A stretch of 64,000 bases of DNA, from assembly GCF_001659605.2 (NCBI RefSeq), contig NC_035172.2, positions 26,959,342 through 27,023,341 on the forward strand. Reading direction: 5' to 3'. Under the pieces are notes generated by a model that saw only the letters and a program-made list of their open reading frames with translations, was not told where the DNA came from and ran no database searches. A program made the position numbers and the translations under genes. Positions 45,501 to 56,478 of this stretch are shown here, in pieces. Positions within the stretch are counted from its first letter, which is position 1. Every line of letters begins with the position of its first letter. Source of the DNA: Manihot esculenta (taxonomy: Eukaryota; Streptophyta; Magnoliopsida; Malpighiales; Euphorbiaceae).

Positions 45501-47502
45501 TAACCTGACTGTCTAGCTCTCTCACATGAGCTAGAAACCCCTGACAACCCCTCCTAAGCAAACGACGAGCCTGAAGGGCTGAAATCAAACCTCTGGGTGT
45601 CCCTCTCATGTCTCCTCTGAAGACACACTCTGACCCATCCTGGTCTCTGAGACTAACTATCTTCTCTCTACAGTCCAAAGTAGCACTATATGCAGATAGC
45701 CAATCCATCCCTAGAATGACATCAAAATCTGTCAAGTCTAGAACCACAAGGTCAGCTGGAAGGCATCTACCCTCTATGAACACTGGACTGAAACGACAGA
45801 CTGACACTGCCACTGATGGGTCACATTTAGGTCCACTGACCCAGAGAGGATACTCTAACTCAGAACTGATCAAACCCAATCGCTCTATGGCTCTCGAAGC
45901 AATAAAGGAATGAGAAGCACCGGGGTCCATCAAAGCATACACATCTGAACACCCAATGATGAGATTACCTGACACCACTGTGTTCGACGTGTTAGCCTCC
46001 TCCTGTGTCACAGTGAAAATCGGTGCTGGGGCTACCGGATTTCCACCTCGGGAACCTGCTGCTGAAGTAGAGGCTGCCCCTCTCCCTCTACCTCTGCCAC
46101 TACTCTGAGGCATGACTGGAGCTGCTGGCTGTACCACACTACCTGAACTCATCTGCTGGGATGGTGCAAAAGTCACCTGAGGACAATCCCGAGCAATATG
46201 CCCTTCCTGTCCACAGCGAAAACAAGCTGTAGATCCCAACCGACAAACTCCTCCATGTGGTTTTCCGCATCTTCTGCATACTGGGGCTGTGCCAGAGCTT
46301 GAGCCACTCCCTATTCCCAGACCTGACTTGACTTTACTCCAGAACTTACTCTTTGTTCCTCTTGCTCTATCCCATCTTTTACTGCTTGAAGTGCCTGAAC
46401 TGGGGGCCTTAGAACCCGAAGCCTGTGCCTTTGACTGTTTCTGCATATTGGCACTAGCTTCCATTTTCCTGGCTGCGTCCACTATCGTGTGGAAACTCTC
46501 CTTTTCTGCTGGAAGAATCAAGGAAGAATACCTGGGATGCAATCTCATAGTATATCTCCTTGCCTTCTTCTGATCAGTATCATAGGCTTGACCCACATAC
46601 TGAAGCAAATCCAGGAACTTATCCGTGAAGTCATCAACACTCATCTCGTCTGTTTGTCTCAACTGTTCGAACTCTATGACTTTCATCTCTCGAGAACTGT
46701 CAGGAAAAGCCCACCCTGCAAACTCATTGGCGAACTCTCCCCATGACATACTGTTCATCCTGGGTTCCACATAATTCTTGAACCATTCTCTAGCCCTTTT
46801 GCATTTCAGTGTAAACCCTGCCATCTCAATGGCTCTACTATCATCAGCTCCCAACTCACTGGTTATCATCCTAACTGATCTGAAGTATTCAAATGGATCA
46901 TCTCCCGTGTTATATTTCAAAGCATCCAATTTCAAGTATTCCGTCATTTGCACCTTACCTCCAGATGAGCTAGGTTGATGTCTGTCAACAACAGGGGCTA
47001 CTGGTTCTGGTGGTGGTGGTACTGGGTCATTTAGCTCTGGGTGTGCTGGACTTGGATGGGTAGGGGATGGTGGATACATAGGATATGGTGGATAGTAAGG
47101 AGGATAAGGCATATATGGCATGTAAGGAAGATATAGGACAAAACTAGAGTACTCCGACATACCTCCCATCGGATACTCTGGGTCCTGTGGAAAGGCTGGA
47201 TAGCCAAAACCTGAGGCCTGAGCACCTCCCTGCGACTCTCCCATACCTTCCTCAAATCTGCCTATATCCATGCTGTCATCTCTAGACTGATCAATCTCCA
47301 TAGCCTCCCTCCTTTCCTCTGATCTTCCTCCCCTAGCTGTTCCTCTTCTGCTCTCGTCGACGGACCTTCTAGGGTCTATTGACGTACCTTCCCTGCTAGA
47401 TCTCTGAGACCTTGCCCTTGGCAATGCAGGAGGACGTGCAGTTGGTCTCTCACTATCTGGTGGGACTCTAGTCAATCGAGCTGATCGACGAGTTCCTCTC
47501 AT
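42583..47502 (-). pseudogene. Gag-pol polyprotein of A, one in-frame stop in integrase
   Basis: The preferred start is the ATG at 47502 ([12 protein letters not shown]), because this N-terminus is conserved in B and D; the longer frame from 47589 adds non-conserved leader. Order: basic/Pro-Tyr-rich N-terminus, gag core ([20 protein letters not shown]), a paired knuckle region [12 protein letters not shown] and [14 protein letters not shown], protease ([11 protein letters not shown]), RT ([12 protein letters not shown]), RNase H ([15 protein letters not shown]), integrase HHCC and DDE core, GPY/F module and chromodomain-like end ([16 protein letters not shown]). A TAG at 43420-43422 interrupts the integrase just after the second catalytic Asp (SDRGP), and the same frame continues beyond it. 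No other lesion was seen in about 1,640 codons. Confidence 0.92.
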
Positions 47503-47700
47503 CGTTACTCGCTGAAAAAAACAACACATAACATAGCACTTTAGCACATAAACATCAATACAGCACATGCATAACTCATGGCATATCACAGATAGGACTC
47601 AAGACCTTATCCTAGTGGACATGATTTCCTATTGTGCTTGACCACTTCTACCCTCTATGAGCCCGACTCTGTCTCTATAGGTCCGATCATGTGAACCTAG

Positions 47701-47713
47701 GGCTCTGATACCA
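47701..47713 (-). promoter_or_regulatory. tRNA-iMet primer binding site of A
   Basis: The minus strand reads TGGTATCAGAGCC, three bases from the 5' LTR. Confidence 0.92.
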
Positions 47714-47716
47714 ATC

Positions 47717-49941
47717 TGTAACGACCCCAAAATAGACCGTCACCGGCGCTAGGATTCAGGTCGGCTTAAGGCCGCCAGAACCCGTAGCAAGCCTGCTATA
47801 CTCTCTGTGTACCTGTAAAACGCATACATGATCATATATTTTCTGTGAAAAATCAAAACTCTTTTCTGCACCAAGGCTTAACTTGTGCATGCACTATCTC
47901 TGTACTCTGTACTCTGTACTCTGTACTCTGTACCCCTGACTAGAGCTTGCTCTAGATGGGTGAACTCACACCCATCATGTACAAAACATACATCACTAAG
48001 TCAAGCACATTTCTAACTTTATACACAATTATTACATCTCTTTAATATTACATGTCCACTCTAAGATATTACAAATCTCTTTACTCTTTCTATACTCTGC
48101 TGGACTGTCCCTGTACACTGTACACTGAACCTGCAAAACTGGGATTAAGGGAGTGGGATGAGCTCTATAGCCCAGTGAGTAGAACAGTAAAACATCTCAG
48201 TAAAACATGATCTCATGGAATGCGTCATAACACAGTCAATCCACATCAAGAGTAAACCTGTCACCACATAGTCCCAGTAACTCTGTGCCAGGGCGTAGAA
48301 TCGAGCACCTGGTCTTCCTGTCATATATGTATATGTGTATATAACACCTCTGTACTTACCATTGCCAGGGCGTAGTCAAAGGCTCCTGGTCTTTACTATA
48401 ACTGCCAGGGCGTAGTCAAAGGCTCCTGGTCTTTACTATACCTGCCAGGGCGTAGTCAAAGGCTCCTGGACTTCCTGTCTGAGACTATTGGATCATTCAG
48501 CATTCACCCACATCAACAAGTTACTATGCAATGCAACATATTCGTGGATACTAATGCAATCAACCTATTGCATAATCATGATGCATGAGATATGCTAAAA
48601 CATTCCATTGTGCAATTAAAAGAGTTAAGGTTAGTTCCACTCACCTCTGGCTATCTGGACTGACTGACTCTACAGGCTCTGAAAACTCTGGAGCAGTACT
48701 CACTGCTGCTCTCTCTGGTTCCTCTGGTCTGTACCTATACAGTTGGACTCAAATGAGGGACCAAACTAGCTTATGCACAACACTATGAAACTCCCCAAGA
48801 ATCCCCCCTTAAACTCACTCTAACATCCATGCAAAGCATGCAAAGGAAAGCTGGACAGAACACTTTCGGCGGCAGGTTCGGCGGACGACAGTCCTCTCCA
48901 GAGACGAAACTCAAGCACCTTCGGCGGCCGAACTTCCACTTTCGACTGTCGAACCCTTTCGGGGGCAAGTTTCGGAGGCTGAAAGGCACTCCAGAGACGA
49001 AAGTCTTTAACCTTCGGCGGCACCTTCGGCGGCCAAACTTCCCTCCAGAGCCGAAAGTCCAAAAGCTCGGGGGCAAGTTTGGGCAGCCGAAGCCACCTCC
49101 TCACACCTCTTCAGGGGTTCGGCGGTCGAATGTACCTTCGGCTGCCGAACCTGAGTTCATCAGCAGGGCAGAAACTTGCCCTGCCTCTCGCCCAATGCAC
49201 AAAACTCACTCCACTGCAAACACCTCAATATTTCCACTTGCATACACTCATGTATATGCTCAAAGGGGTTAGAAACTACCTAAAAACCCCAAACACACAA
49301 CACAAACAACACATAAACAAGTTGTACACATAAAATCATCAAAAACTCTCTTTTTAACCTATTCATGCAACTCTCTCCATAAACCCCATAAAACCTTCAG
49401 AAAACATAAAAACAAGCTCAGGATCTTCACTTACCTCGTGAAAACAAGTAGATGAAGGATCCTAACGTGGAGTTTTGGAGCAACTTGCCTTCAAACTCTC
49501 CAAACTTCAAAACTTTGAGTGTTTAGCTTAAAACCTTCAAATAATCATGAAAACGACTCAAATCTGTGCATGAGTTAATGAAAACATGAAAGAAAACTCA
49601 CAAAGGACAGGGTTTCACCTCAGAAGACAAAAGAAACGGTGCTCTGACCGTTTCAACCGACTGAGGGCCATTTATAGGTGGCTGGCCAGACCACCTTCGG
49701 CGGCCACACGTGAAACCGAAAGCCATGCATGTTCGGCGGCCAAACCTCAACTTCGGCGGCCGAACCTGGCTTTTCTTCCTTGGTTCATTTCATTCAAAAA
49801 CTCATTTCCTTATGCGTAAAACTTAATGAACATATCAAAACATGTTAGAAAAACATCACTCTCACCCTTCTAGAGTCTTTCGACATCCGAAACTCCATCG
49901 GAAAGTAGAATTCCGATGCCGGACTCTAGCCGGGTATTACA
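47717..49941 (-). repeat. Right (5') LTR of A (2,225 bp)
   Basis: It contains a TATA box at 49671-49676 (minus), CG-rich palindromes on both sides of it, a hairpin minisatellite at 48290-48480 and one more (CTCTGTA) unit than the left LTR. It should supply the promoter for gag-pol of A. Confidence 0.95.
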
Positions 49942-49946
49942 TCTTC

Positions 49947-51007
49947 TTCTCTTATTCTCAGCTGGTAGTACCCGGATCTCAGATCTATTTTGGAGAAACA
50001 ACCTGCTCCTGCTAGCTGGTCAAATAGATCGTCGATCCTAGGTAACAGATACTTATTCTTGGTAGTGACTTTGTTCAAATGCCTGTAGTCGATACAAAGT
50101 CTCAAGGATCCATCATTCTTCTTTACAAACAGTACTGGAGCACCGTAGGTGAGGTACTCGGTCGGATGAAACCCTTGTCTACCAACTCTTGCAATTGCTC
50201 CTTTAGCTCCCTTAACTCTGCTGGTGCCATCCTGTAGGGAGGGATAGAGATTGGTCTGGTTCCATGCATTACTTCTATTTCAAACTCTATCTCCCTTGCA
50301 GGTGGTAGTCCTAGAAGCTCGTCTGGGAAGACATCTGGAATCTCTCTGACCACGGGCACTGAGGCGGGCTCCCTAACCTGACTATCAAGCTCTCTCACAT
50401 GAGCTAGAAACCCCTGACAACCTCTCCTGAGCAACCTACGAGCCTGTAGGGCTGATATCAAACCTCTAGGCGTACCCCTCCTGTCTCCTCTGAAGACAAC
50501 CTCTGACCCATCCTGGTCTCTGAACCTGACTATCTTGTCTCTGCAGTCCAAGGTAGCACCATGAGCAGATAGCCAATCCATCCCTAGAATGACATCAAAA
50601 TCTGTCAAGTCTAGAATCACAAGGTCGGCTGGAAGGCATCTACTTTCAATAAACATTGGACTATACCGGCAGACTGACTCTGCCACTGATGGATCACACT
50701 TGGGTCCACTGACCCAGAGGGGACACTTTAACCCAGATACTATCAAACCCAACCTCTTAATGGCTCTCAGAGCAACAAAAGAATGAGATGCACCAGGGTC
50801 CATTAAAGCATACACATCTGAACAACCAATGTTGAGATTACCTGACACCATGGTGTTGGATGTGTTCGCCTCCTGCTGTGTCATAATGAAGATCCGGGCT
50901 GGAGCTGATGGACCTTCACCTCGGGAACCTACTGAAGAAGAGGCTGCCCCTCTCTCTCGGCCTCTGCCACTGCCCTGAGTCGCGGTTGGAGCTACTGGCT
51001 GAGCCAC
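49947..51007 (-). pseudogene. Protease and RT N-terminal part of B (right of A)
   Basis: The protease shows [17 protein letters not shown] and [19 protein letters not shown]. The protease-RT linker shows [19 protein letters not shown] and [17 protein letters not shown] continues left of 50123 in another frame through [17 protein letters not shown] sequence up to the A insertion; a one-base change near 50145-50150 causes the shift. Confidence 0.88.
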
Positions 51008-51022
51008 ACTACCAGAAGCTAT

Positions 51023-51208
51023 CTACTGGGATGGTGCCATAAAAGGTGTCCTAGGACACTCCCGAGCCATGTGTCCCTCCTGTCCACACCTGAAGCAGGC
51101 GGTCGTCCCAAACCGACACACTCCCTTATGCGGCTTCCCACACCTCATGCATTCTGAACCATCTAAACCTGAGCTCGAGCCACCACCTAAACCCATACCT
51201 GACTTCAA
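51023..51208 (-). pseudogene. Zinc-knuckle fragment of B gag
   Basis: It contains CMRCGKPHKGVC followed by [14 protein letters not shown]. Stops on both sides separate it from protease and gag core. Confidence 0.88.
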
Positions 51209-51247
51209 ACGGTTCCAGAACTTGCTCTTCTTGGTCTTGGATCTGCC

Positions 51248-52518
51248 TCACTTTGTACTGTCCGAAGCTGCTGCACTCAGAGAAGAGCGATCTAACTTTC
51301 CCCCGCCTGGGGTCTTGGAACCTGAGGACTGTGCCACTGACTGCTTGACTGCCCCTTGAATAATGGCACTAGCCTCCATCTTCCGTGCCGCATCCACAAT
51401 AGTGTGGAAGCTCTCCTTCTCTGCTTCAAGAATTAGGGAGGAATACCTAGGGTGGAGCCTCATGGTATACCTCCTGGCCTTCTTCTGATCTGTATCATAA
51501 GTTTGCTCCACAAACGACAACAGCTCCAAGAACTTATCTGTAAACTCATCCACACTCATCTCCTCAGTCTGCCTCAACTGTTCAAACTCAATTATCTTCA
51601 ATTTCCTTGAGCTATCAGGGAAAGCCCATCCTGCAAATTCATTAGCAAACTCCTCCCAGGTTAAACTGTCCAATCTTGGGTCCACGTAGTTTTTAAACCA
51701 CTCACGGGCCTTTTTGCATTTAAAAGTGAACCCCGCCATCTGAATGGCTCTACAATCATCTGCCCCTAACTCATCTATAATCATTTTGACTGTCTTCAGG
51801 TACTCAAATGGATCATCTCCCGTCTTGAACTTGGGAGCATCTAGCTTCAAGTAATCTGTCATCTTAACTCTGCTCCCTCCAGATGAGCTAGGTTTAGGTA
51901 CTTGGACTTCAGGAGCTACAGGTTCAGGGGGCGGTAGAGGAGGTGCAACATTCCCTGGATTAGGGTTTGCTACATTTGGATTGAAAGGTGAGGGTGGATA
52001 CCTAGAGTACTGGGGGTATGGTGGATAGAAAGTAGGGTAAGGCATGAAAGAGGGGTAAGGGTTAAAGCTGGGGTTATCCAATGTACCTCCCATCGAATAC
52101 CCGGGGCCCTGAGGAAAGGGTTGATATTGGGGTGGTTGAGCAAACCCCGAGGCCTGAGTGCCTCCTTGAGATTCTCCCATGCCCTCTTCAGACATGCTCA
52201 CACCTAAGCTCTATCTCTTCTCTGGTCAACCTCCATTTCATCCCTCTCAGCTGACACTCCTCCCTGAACTGCTCCCCTTCTACTTGCATCAAAAGACCTT
52301 CTAGGGTCCCTTGACACTCTCTCCCTGCTAGATCTACAGGACATTGCCCTTGGCAATGTAGGGGGACGGGCATCCATGCCCTCACTTTCTGGTGGGACTC
52401 TAGTCAATCGTGCAGATCGACGAGTGCCTCTCATCCTGATTACTGAAAAACAACACATACACAAAACATCAGCATCATATGGTTCATGTGGAAACATATG
52501 AACCCGCATCACATACAA
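51248..52518 (-). pseudogene. Gag of B, frameshifted near 52200
   Basis: The N-terminus ([19 protein letters not shown]) lies at about 52433 and downward; a Met further upstream is not conserved. The frame changes near 52200 and continues with GESQGG, a Pro/Tyr-rich segment, and the gag core [21 protein letters not shown] and [16 protein letters not shown]. It ends at 51248 before the knuckle. Confidence 0.88.
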
Positions 52519-52679
52519 AGCATAACTTTAATGGACATGCATAAAATCATGGCATTTCACATCATCATTCAAGACAGGACTCTACATCCTATCTTAGTGG
52601 ACATGATTTTCCTATTGTGCTTGCCCTTCTAGAACATCTATGAGCCCGACACTCTCTAGGTCCGACCATATGAACCTAG

Positions 52680-52692
52680 GGCTCTGATACTA
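52680..52692 (-). promoter_or_regulatory. Primer binding site of B with one change
   Basis: The minus strand reads TAGTATCAGAGCC; the second base differs from the canonical iMet site found in A and D. It is probably post-insertion decay. Confidence 0.8.
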
Positions 52693-52695
52693 ATC

Positions 52696-53155
52696 TGTAA
52701 CGACCTGAAATCGGACCGCTACCGGCGCTAGGATCCAGATCGACTTAAGGTCGCCGGGACCCGTAGCAAGCCTAACATACAACCTGACATACTTGATAAA
52801 TCCCATACATGATCATACATTTACATAAAAACTTTAAACTTTTTCACACACCAAGCTTGACCTGTGCATGCACTGAAACTGAATATATAAAAACCCCACA
52901 CTAGAGCCCTCATCAAATGCTCTAGTTGGGTCAACATTACATACATTAAGCTTGGTTTACAACACATTAATAAAACATTACATAAGGATCATGTATCAAA
53001 AGGGATTAACCAAACACTCTAGGGTCAAGCACAATACTAATCCTCAATACAAAACTGTACAATATCTTACAATACATACATTTCATTGTCTTTCATGTCC
53101 ACAACTAAACTATTATATACATAACACTTTTACTCTTGCTGACTTCCTGGTCTAC
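52696..53155 (-). repeat. Right (5') LTR of B, truncated after 460 bp
   Basis: It is nearly identical to 29349-29808 and stops at GGTCTAC where a C-type LTR begins. The remaining ~1.75 kb, including its promoter, is missing from the window. Confidence 0.88.
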
Positions 53156-53560
53156 TGACTCGCGGTTGTAGAAGCCGGTCAAAAATAACCTTTCTGGTTA
53201 TCAACAATTTACAACTGCAGATAGTGGTGAAAGGATCGAATCCACAGGGAATTGAATACTTATCTATTTTTCTTACCAAGACCAAGAGAATTAATTGAAA
53301 CAAAAATAAACTGAAAGAGAAATAAACTGAAAGCAAAATAAACTGAAAGCAAATATAACTGAAAGAGAAATAAACTGAAACGAGATAAAATTGAAAGTAA
53401 AAATAACTAAAACGAGATAAAACTGAAAGAGAAATAAATAGAAAGCAAAATAAACTGAAACGAGATAAAATTAAAAACGAGATAAACTGAAAGCGGAATA
53501 AAAATAAATTGCAGTAAAAGTAAAATAGGGGGTTTGAAATAGATTTGATTAACAAACTAG
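53156..53560 (-). repeat. Truncated C-type LTR (C')
   Basis: It begins TGACTCGCGGTTG like element C, then carries an expanded adenine-rich tandem repeat (about 53285-53480) and stops at AACAAACTAG, where RT sequence of D starts. CTAG is shared by the D/E sequence at that point, suggesting microhomology joining. Confidence 0.8.
53285..53480. repeat. Adenine-rich tandem repeat in C' LTR
   Basis: About eleven units of 16-19 bp such as AGAAATAAACTGAAAG, AGCAAAATAAACTGAAA and CGAGATAAAATTGAAAG. The same place in C holds only a few units. Confidence 0.85.
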
Positions 53561-54817
53561 AACTCACCACGGTATTGTCAATACCGAAGTGATCCAGAAT
53601 CTCAATACAAACTCTGGTTATGAGATCCACGAATGCTGTAAGGGTATTTATTAACCCGAACGGCATTACTAAGAACCCATAGTGCCCACATCTTATCCTG
53701 TACGCTGTCTTCAGTTCATCTTCTACTCTCATTCTTAACTGATCGCACCTGGATCTCAGATCTATCTTGGAAAGACAACCGGCTACTACTAGCTGGTCTC
53801 AAATAGATTGTCGATCTAAGGTAACAGATACTTACTTTTGGTAGTGACCTTGTCCAATGACTTGCAGTCGACATAAAGCCTTAAGGATTCATCCTTTATT
53901 CCCATTAACAACTCTAGAGCACTCCAAAGAGAGGTATTCGGTCGGATGAAACCCTTGTCTACCCACTCTTGCAACTACTCTTTCTACCTCTTTAACTCTG
54001 CAGGCACCATCCTGTAGGGAGTGGTAAAGACGGGTCTGGTCCCCATCATTACTTCAATTTCAAACTCTATTCCCCTAGTAGGTGGTAAACCTGGCAGCTT
54101 GTCTGGGAAAACATCTAAGAATCCTCTAACTGCGGGTACTGAAACTGGTTCCCCCCCCCGATCTGACTGACTACGAAGCTCTCTGACACGAGCAAGAAAC
54201 CCCTGACGACCTTTCCTAAACAGCTCATGAGCCTGCAGGGCTGATATCAAACCTCTAGGCATCACTACACTGTCCCCTCAAAAGACTACCTTGATCCATC
54301 CAGATCTCTAAACATGCCTACCCTGCCCCTGCCCCTGCTATCCACGGCAGTATTATGAGCAGCTAGCCAATCCACCCCTAGAATGACATCAAACAGTCAC
54401 TCTAGAACCACTAGGTCAGCTGGAAGGCGTCTACTCACAACATACTCTGGACTATACCGGCAGACTGACTCTGCCGCTGATGGATCATACTTGGGTCCAT
54501 TGACCCAGAGAGGACACTCTATTCCCAGAAGCTATCAAACCCACACTCTCTACAACTCTCAAAGCAATAAGGAAAAAGAAACATCTGGGTTCATAAAAGC
54601 AGACACATCAAAACATCAGGGAGTGAAAATTACCTGCCACCGCTATGTCTGATGTGTCAGCCTCCTGCTGCGTCATAGTGAAGATCCGCGCTGGAGCTGA
54701 TGGACCTTCACTAGGGGAACCTGCTGAAGAAGGAGCTATCCCTCTTCCTCTGCCCCTGCCCTGCGCCATGGCTAGAGCTCCTGGCTGAGCCACTCTACCT
54801 GAAGCTGTCTGCTGGGA

Positions 54818-56227
54818 CTATGTCACCAAGGTCGCGGTGGGACACTCACGTGCCATGTGCCCCTCCTGTCTGCACCTGAAACATGCCGTTGTCCCCACCA
54901 GATAGACTCCCTTGTGCGGCCTACCGCACCTCGTACATCTGGAGTCGTCCAAACCAGAGCTCGACTCATCACCTAATCCCAGACCAGACTTTATCCGGTT
55001 CCAGAACTTGCTCTTCTTCGATCTTCTGAGGCCTCTGCCTCCCTTCTTACTCTTTGTGACAGCCTCGTTCAGAGGGGAGAGATTAACATCACTTGTCCCC
55101 GGGATTTTAGAACCCGAAGACTGTGCCACGTACTGCTTAACTGTTCCTTGAATGATGGCACTAGCCTCCATCTTTCGAGCCATATCTACTATGGCATGGA
55201 AGCTCTCCCTGCCTACTGATTGAATCAAAGAGGAATACCTGGAATGGAGCCTCATGGTATACCTCTTAGCCCTCTTCTGGTCCGTATCATAGGCTTGCCC
55301 CACATATGGCAACAACTCCACAAACTTATCTGTAAACTCCTCAACACTCATCTCTTCTGTTTGCCTCAGCTGTTCAAACTCAATCATCTTCAATTCTCTG
55401 GAACTATCTGGAAAAGCCCATCCTGCAAACTCATTGGCAAACTGCTCCCAGGATAAGCTCTCCAACCTTGGGTCCACATAGTTTTTGAACCATTCCCTTG
55501 CCCTCTTGCATTTCAATGTGAACCCTGCCATCTGAATGGCTCTACTGTCATTGGCTCCGAACTCGTCAGTTATCATCTTTACCGTTCTGAGATACTCAAA
55601 AGGGTCATCACCTGTCTCAAACTTGGGAGCATCCAACTTCAGATAGTCAGTCATCTTTACCTTGCTCCCCCCATATGAGCTAGGATTAAGTGTTTGGACT
55701 ACTGGGGTTACTGGTTCTTCTGGTGGAGGAGGAGGTGCAGCATTCCCCGGATTAGGGTCTACTGTACCTGGAAAAAAGGGTGGGGGTGGAAACATGGGAT
55801 ACTGTGGATATGGCGGGTAAAAGGGAGGATAGGGCATAAAGGTGGGATATGGGTTATAGCTAAAGAAATCTGCTGCATTCCCCATCGGACGCCTTGGCCC
55901 TTGCGGGTAGGGTGAACACTGTGATGGAACAAAACCTGAGGCCTGAGTTCCTCCTTGGGACTCTCCCATATCCTCTGCTAACATACTCATGCCCAAGCTC
56001 CTATCTCTTCTCTGATCATTCTCCTCCGATCCCCTCATATCCTCTGACATACCCCCCTGAACTAAGTTCCTCCTACTTGCATCAAAAGACCTTCTAGGGT
56101 CCCTTGATGTACCTTCTCTACTTGATCTACATGACATTGCCCTTGGCAATGCAGGGGGATGGGCATCCATGCCCTCATTCTCTAGTGGAGCTCTAGTCAA
56201 TCGTGCAGATCGACGAGTTCCTCTCAT
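54818..56227 (-). CDS. Gag of D, largely open
   Basis: The start is taken at the conserved [12 protein letters not shown] (ATG about 56227); the frame is open for about 470 codons to 54818. It has a Pro/Tyr-rich segment, core [21 protein letters not shown] and [16 protein letters not shown], then CTRCGRPHKGVY and CFRCRQEGHMAREC. The first knuckle has Tyr where the last Cys is expected, and the second has an Arg substitution. The longer frame start at 56332 is leader sequence. It is not expected to function, since pol is destroyed. Confidence 0.8.
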   Translation of the reverse strand: MRGTRRSARLTRAPLENEGMDAHPPALPRAMSCRSSREGTSRDPRRSFDASRRNLVQGGMSEDMRGSEENDQRRDRSLGMSMLAEDMGESQGGTQASGFVPSQCSPYPQGPRRPMGNAADFFSYNPYPTFMPYPPFYPPYPQYPMFPPPPFFPGTVDPNPGNAAPPPPPEEPVTPVVQTLNPSSYGGSKVKMTDYLKLDAPKFETGDDPFEYLRTVKMITDEFGANDSRAIQMAGFTLKCKRAREWFKNYVDPRLESLSWEQFANEFAGWAFPDSSRELKMIEFEQLRQTEEMSVEEFTDKFVELLPYVGQAYDTDQKRAKRYTMRLHSRYSSLIQSVGRESFHAIVDMARKMEASAIIQGTVKQYVAQSSGSKIPGTSDVNLSPLNEAVTKSKKGGRGLRRSKKSKFWNRIKSGLGLGDESSSGLDDSRCTRCGRPHKGVYLVGTTACFRCRQEGHMARECPTATLVT

Positions 56228-56462
56228 CCTGCTTTCTGAAAGGCACAACATACATACTAAACATAACATCATATGATCCTGTAACATACATAGCATACAT
56301 AGCATAACATTAATGCACATGCATAAAATCATGGCATTTCACATCATCATTCAAGACAGGACTCCACATCCTATCCTAGTGGACATGATTTTTCCTATTG
56401 TGCTTGCCCTTCTATGACCTTTATGAGCCCGACACATTATAGGTCCGACCATATGAACCTAG

Positions 56463-56475
56463 GGCTCTGATACCA
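56463..56475 (-). promoter_or_regulatory. tRNA-iMet primer binding site of D
   Basis: The minus strand reads TGGTATCAGAGCC next to the LTR at 56479. Confidence 0.9.
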
Positions 56476-56478
56476 ATC

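Larger units (their letters stand above)
40238..49941 (-). mobile_element. Full-length Tekay/Del-like chromovirus A (9.7 kb) with target duplication TCTTC
   Basis: LTRs at 40238-42505 and 47717-49941 begin TGTAACGACC and end GGGTATTACA. TCTTC lies at 40233-40237 and 49942-49946. Primer site and purine tract are intact, and gag-pol is a single frame broken by one stop. By eye about 35 substitutions, one ~60-bp indel and small repeat-unit changes separate the LTRs. It inserted into the RT of B, a member of the same family. Confidence 0.95.
29349..53155 (-). mobile_element. Tekay/Del-like chromovirus B, carrying nested C and A
   Basis: Left LTR 29349-31555; internal region 31556-52695; right LTR 52696-53155, truncated. 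Subtracting C (6,097 bp), A (9,704 bp) and their 5-bp duplications leaves an internal region of about 5.3 kb, matching A's 5.2 kb. Its parts are chromodomain/integrase end (31653-32048), integrase (38147-39131), RNase H, RT, protease and gag (49947-52518). B inserted into F gag. Multiple stops and frameshifts show it is older than A. Confidence 0.9.
53557..56478 (-). pseudogene. Element D: RT start, protease and gag of a Tekay-like element
   Basis: Remnants of RT (MRVEDELKTAYRIRCGHYGF at about 53670-53732), linker and protease (53984-54265) and gag (54818-56332) lie in order toward the primer site. Frameshifts are dense in pol. The stretch 53557-54530 is nearly duplicated at 60883-61849 in E, including decay-type changes. 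Gag is much better preserved than pol. Confidence 0.85.

Noticed and set aside
43420..47589. Start of A gag-pol at 47589
   Set aside because: The first ~29 residues are not conserved in B or D, whereas [12 protein letters not shown] at 47502 is conserved in all three.
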